Source: an uncultured Oscillospiraceae bacterium (GTDB lineage Bacteria > Bacillota > Clostridia > Oscillospirales > Oscillospiraceae). From it: 40,309 nt of DNA. A model generated the notes under the pieces. It searched no databases and had not been told where the DNA came from. It saw only the letters and a list, made by a program, of their open reading frames with translations. Position numbers and translations under genes: made by a program. The stretch spans positions 1 to 40,309 of the forward strand of contig CAMVMU010000012.1 of NCBI GenBank assembly GCA_947168655.1, read 5' to 3'. Shown in pieces: positions 38,535 to 40,309 of the stretch (position 1 is its first letter; each line of letters starts with the position of its first letter).

Positions 38535-38963
38535 TTATTCAATGGCCTTGGGAGCCATGCTCTCACAGTAGATGCAGCGGTAGACCTTTTTCTCCCGGTC
38601 CACCAGGCGGAACTCGTGGCGCAGCTCCTGCTCGGTGGAGGTGATGCAGCGGGGGTTCTTGCAGTGGATGATGTCCATGACCCGCTCGGGCAGGGACAGG
38701 TGCTCACGCTTGGCAAGCTTGCCGTCCTGGATGATGTTGACGGTGATGCCGGGGTCGATGTAGCCCAGCACGTCAAAGTCCAGATCGATGACCTGTCCGA
38801 TCTTGATGATGTCCTTCTTGCCCTTCTTGACGCTGTCGGCGTTCTTGATCATGGCCACGGTGCAGTCCAGCTTGCCCAGGCCCAGAATGTTGTAGATCTC
38901 CATGCCGCGACCGGCGGTGATATGATCCAGCACGATGCCGTCTTTGATCTGACCGATAATCAT
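38535..38963 (-). CDS. pyrI: Aspartate carbamoyltransferase regulatory chain
   Basis: The 142-residue protein has the PyrI N-terminal allosteric (nucleotide-binding) domain, [20 protein letters not shown], and a C-terminal zinc domain with HCKNPRC and CIYCES supplying the four Cys ligands. In PyrI-containing enzymes it joins catalytic trimers into a 2(c3):3(r2) complex and conveys CTP/ATP control. It overlaps pyrB by four bases (ATGA), implying coupled synthesis of the two chains. Slightly shorter than E. coli PyrI (153). Confidence 0.96.
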   Translation of the reverse strand: MIIGQIKDGIVLDHITAGRGMEIYNILGLGKLDCTVAMIKNADSVKKGKKDIIKIGQVIDLDFDVLGYIDPGITVNIIQDGKLAKREHLSLPERVMDIIHCKNPRCITSTEQELRHEFRLVDREKKVYRCIYCESMAPKAIE

Positions 38964-39877
38964 ACGTTTACCTCCAACAATTTCAGAATGAGCGCCATGC
39001 GCATGTACTTGCCGTTGAGCACCTGCTTGAAGTAGCAGGCCCGGGGATCGTCATCCACCGCCACGGAGATCTCATTGACGCGGGGCAGCGGGTGCAGGAT
39101 AGCCAGGTCCTTTTTGGCGGTGCGCAGCTTGTCCGGCGTGAGAATGTAGGTGTCCTTCAGCCGCAGATAGTCGGCCTCGTTGAAGAAGCGCTCCCGCTGC
39201 ACGCGGGTCATGTAGAGGATGTCCAGATCGGGCATGGCCGCCTCCAGACTGGTGACCTCCTCATAGGGGATGCCGTTGGGCTCCAGCAGGTCGGTGATGA
39301 TGTAGCGGGGCACCCGCAGCTCCTCCGGAGAGATCAGCACAAACCTGACGCCCTTATAGCGGGACATGGCGGAGATCAGGGAGTGGACGGTGCGGCCGAA
39401 CTTCAGGTCGCCGCACAGGCCCACCGTCAGATTCTCGAAGGTGCCCTTCTCCCGGTAGATGGTCAGCAGGTCGGCCAGGGTCTGGGTGGGGTGGTTGTGG
39501 CCGCCGTCGCCGGCGTTCACCACCGGCACGCCGGCGGTGCGGGTGGCCACCAGAGGCGCGCCCTCCTTGGGGTGGCGCATGGCAATGATGTCGGCATAGC
39601 AGCCCACGGTGCGCACCGTGTCCGCCACGCTCTCGCCCTTGGCGGCGGAGCTGCTGTTGGCCTCGGAGAAGCCGATGACATTGCCGCCCAGCTCGTACAT
39701 GGCCGCCTCGAAGCTGAGGCGGGTGCGGGTGGAGGGCTCAAAGAACAGCGTAGCCAGCTTCTTTCCGTGGCAGGCCTCGGCGTACTTGGCCGGATTGGCG
39801 ATGATGTCCAGGGCGCGGTCGATAAGCTCCTGCAGCTCGTCCGTGCTCATTTGCATGATGTCGATGAGATGTTTCAT
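38960..39877 (-). CDS. pyrB: Aspartate carbamoyltransferase catalytic chain
   Basis: The 305-residue enzyme condenses carbamoyl phosphate with aspartate in the first committed step of pyrimidine synthesis. The carbamoyl-phosphate motif [21 protein letters not shown], the RVQRERF loop and [10 protein letters not shown] are all present. Length equals the normal bacterial catalytic chain (~305-311). It overlaps pyrE upstream by four bases and pyrI downstream by four, in a compact pyrE-pyrB-pyrI operon. Confidence 0.97.
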   Translation of the reverse strand: MKHLIDIMQMSTDELQELIDRALDIIANPAKYAEACHGKKLATLFFEPSTRTRLSFEAAMYELGGNVIGFSEANSSSAAKGESVADTVRTVGCYADIIAMRHPKEGAPLVATRTAGVPVVNAGDGGHNHPTQTLADLLTIYREKGTFENLTVGLCGDLKFGRTVHSLISAMSRYKGVRFVLISPEELRVPRYIITDLLEPNGIPYEEVTSLEAAMPDLDILYMTRVQRERFFNEADYLRLKDTYILTPDKLRTAKKDLAILHPLPRVNEISVAVDDDPRACYFKQVLNGKYMRMALILKLLEVNV

Positions 39878-40309
39878 TTTGTTCCTCCTGTTATCCAGCT
39901 TTCATCAGACGGATTGTTCCGGAAGGCGATCAGCCGGTCGATATCCCCCGCGCTGATGTACCCCTCCCGGGCAGCCACCTGTGTGATCACGTCAAAATTG
40001 GTCAGCGAGTGGTTCTCCACGTGGGCCTCCGCCAGACGGCGCAGCCCCTTGGCCATGCCATAGGTAAAAATACTGACGACGCCCAGGACGTCAGCGCCCG
40101 CCTCCCGCAGGGCCTCCACCACCTCGATGACACTGCCGCCGGTGGAGATGAGATCCTCCACCACAACCACCTTCTGGCCCGGCTCCAGCCGTCCCTCGAT
40201 GCGGTTCTGGCGCCCGTGGTCCTTGTTGCCGCTGCGGACGTAGCCCATGGGCAGGCCCATGATGTGGCCCACGATGGCGGCGTGGGCGATACCGGCGGTG
40301 GACGTGCCC
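39874..40309 (-). CDS. pyrE: Orotate phosphoribosyltransferase, 5'-truncated by the window end
   Basis: The C-terminal ~144 residues are present; the frame is open to the window edge, where [11 protein letters not shown] already belongs to the protein. The PRPP-binding signature [13 protein letters not shown] is complete, with the preceding GLPMGYVR. PyrE joins orotate to PRPP to give OMP. It overlaps pyrB (ATGA). The C-terminal extension after the PRPP loop ([18 protein letters not shown]) is longer than in E. coli PyrE but usual for Firmicutes-type proteins. Confidence 0.95.
   Translation of the reverse strand, partial: GTSTAGIAHAAIVGHIMGLPMGYVRSGNKDHGRQNRIEGRLEPGQKVVVVEDLISTGGSVIEVVEALREAGADVLGVVSIFTYGMAKGLRRLAEAHVENHSLTNFDVITQVAAREGYISAGDIDRLIAFRNNPSDESWITGGTK

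Overview
The window looks like chromosomal DNA from a GC-rich, spore-forming anaerobic Clostridium-class bacterium. Gut Oscillospirales relatives fit best, but this is inferred from gene content and not proven. The evidence is AGGAGG-type ribosome binding sites, consensus sigma-A promoters, a SpoVT regulator, a B12-dependent glutamate-fermentation operon, and tRNA genes that encode CCA.

Layout. (1) 1-6290, plus strand: the end of a class I hydro-lyase small subunit, a GntR regulator, then glmS-glmL-glmE-mal. These last four carry glutamate through 3-methylaspartate to mesaconate. The hydro-lyase could be the next enzyme (mesaconate hydratase), so the block may be a nearly complete methylaspartate fermentation locus. 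A perfect inverted repeat covers the gntR -10 box, and a related motif sits in the glmS promoter. (2) 6535-9066, plus: NAD(P)HX epimerase, an HD hydrolase, an unusual NifX-like/His-Cys/FKBP fusion and a peptide-deformylase-like protein. (3) 9067-23643: a patchwork accessory region. It holds a membrane PP2C phosphatase, an ICMT-like membrane protein with a small conserved protein and an alpha/beta hydrolase, a chloramphenicol-acetyltransferase gene, a ten-gene tRNA array, an XRE regulator, rtcB, an ADP-ribosylglycohydrolase, rsgA, several GNAT acetyltransferases and a HEAT-repeat protein. Among them lie broken genes: a truncated GNAT, an NlpC/P60-like remnant with a stop codon, and two possible ADP-ribosylglycohydrolase scraps. 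(4) 23801-32500: spoVT, a minus-strand xpaC-telA-TPM operon, a MATE exporter, then plus-strand mscS, an M42 peptidase, a PAP2-type protein and a YwaF-like protein. (5) 32577-40309: a minus-strand ABC transporter pair with a very large FtsX-type permease, a carbon-nitrogen hydrolase, a five-gene tRNA array and the pyrE-pyrB-pyrI pyrimidine operon, which runs off the window end.

The most interesting signals are regulatory. Both rtcB (RNA ligase) and rsgA (ribosome-assembly GTPase) are preceded by the same layout: a consensus promoter, a short ORF with a Shine-Dalgarno, an intrinsic terminator, then the gene. This suggests leader-peptide attenuation of RNA-repair and ribosome genes. The spoVT ribosome binding site lies in the 3' arm of a long hairpin, and a sigma-G-like promoter would start transcription inside its loop. 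Such transcripts would escape the hairpin, while read-through transcripts would not. Other points are a tRNA-like gene whose anticodon loop lacks U33, a pair of divergent near-consensus promoters with no gene attached (37721-37788), and two paralogues of an uncharacterised ~132-residue protein. All functions are read from sequence patterns alone; no database search was run.
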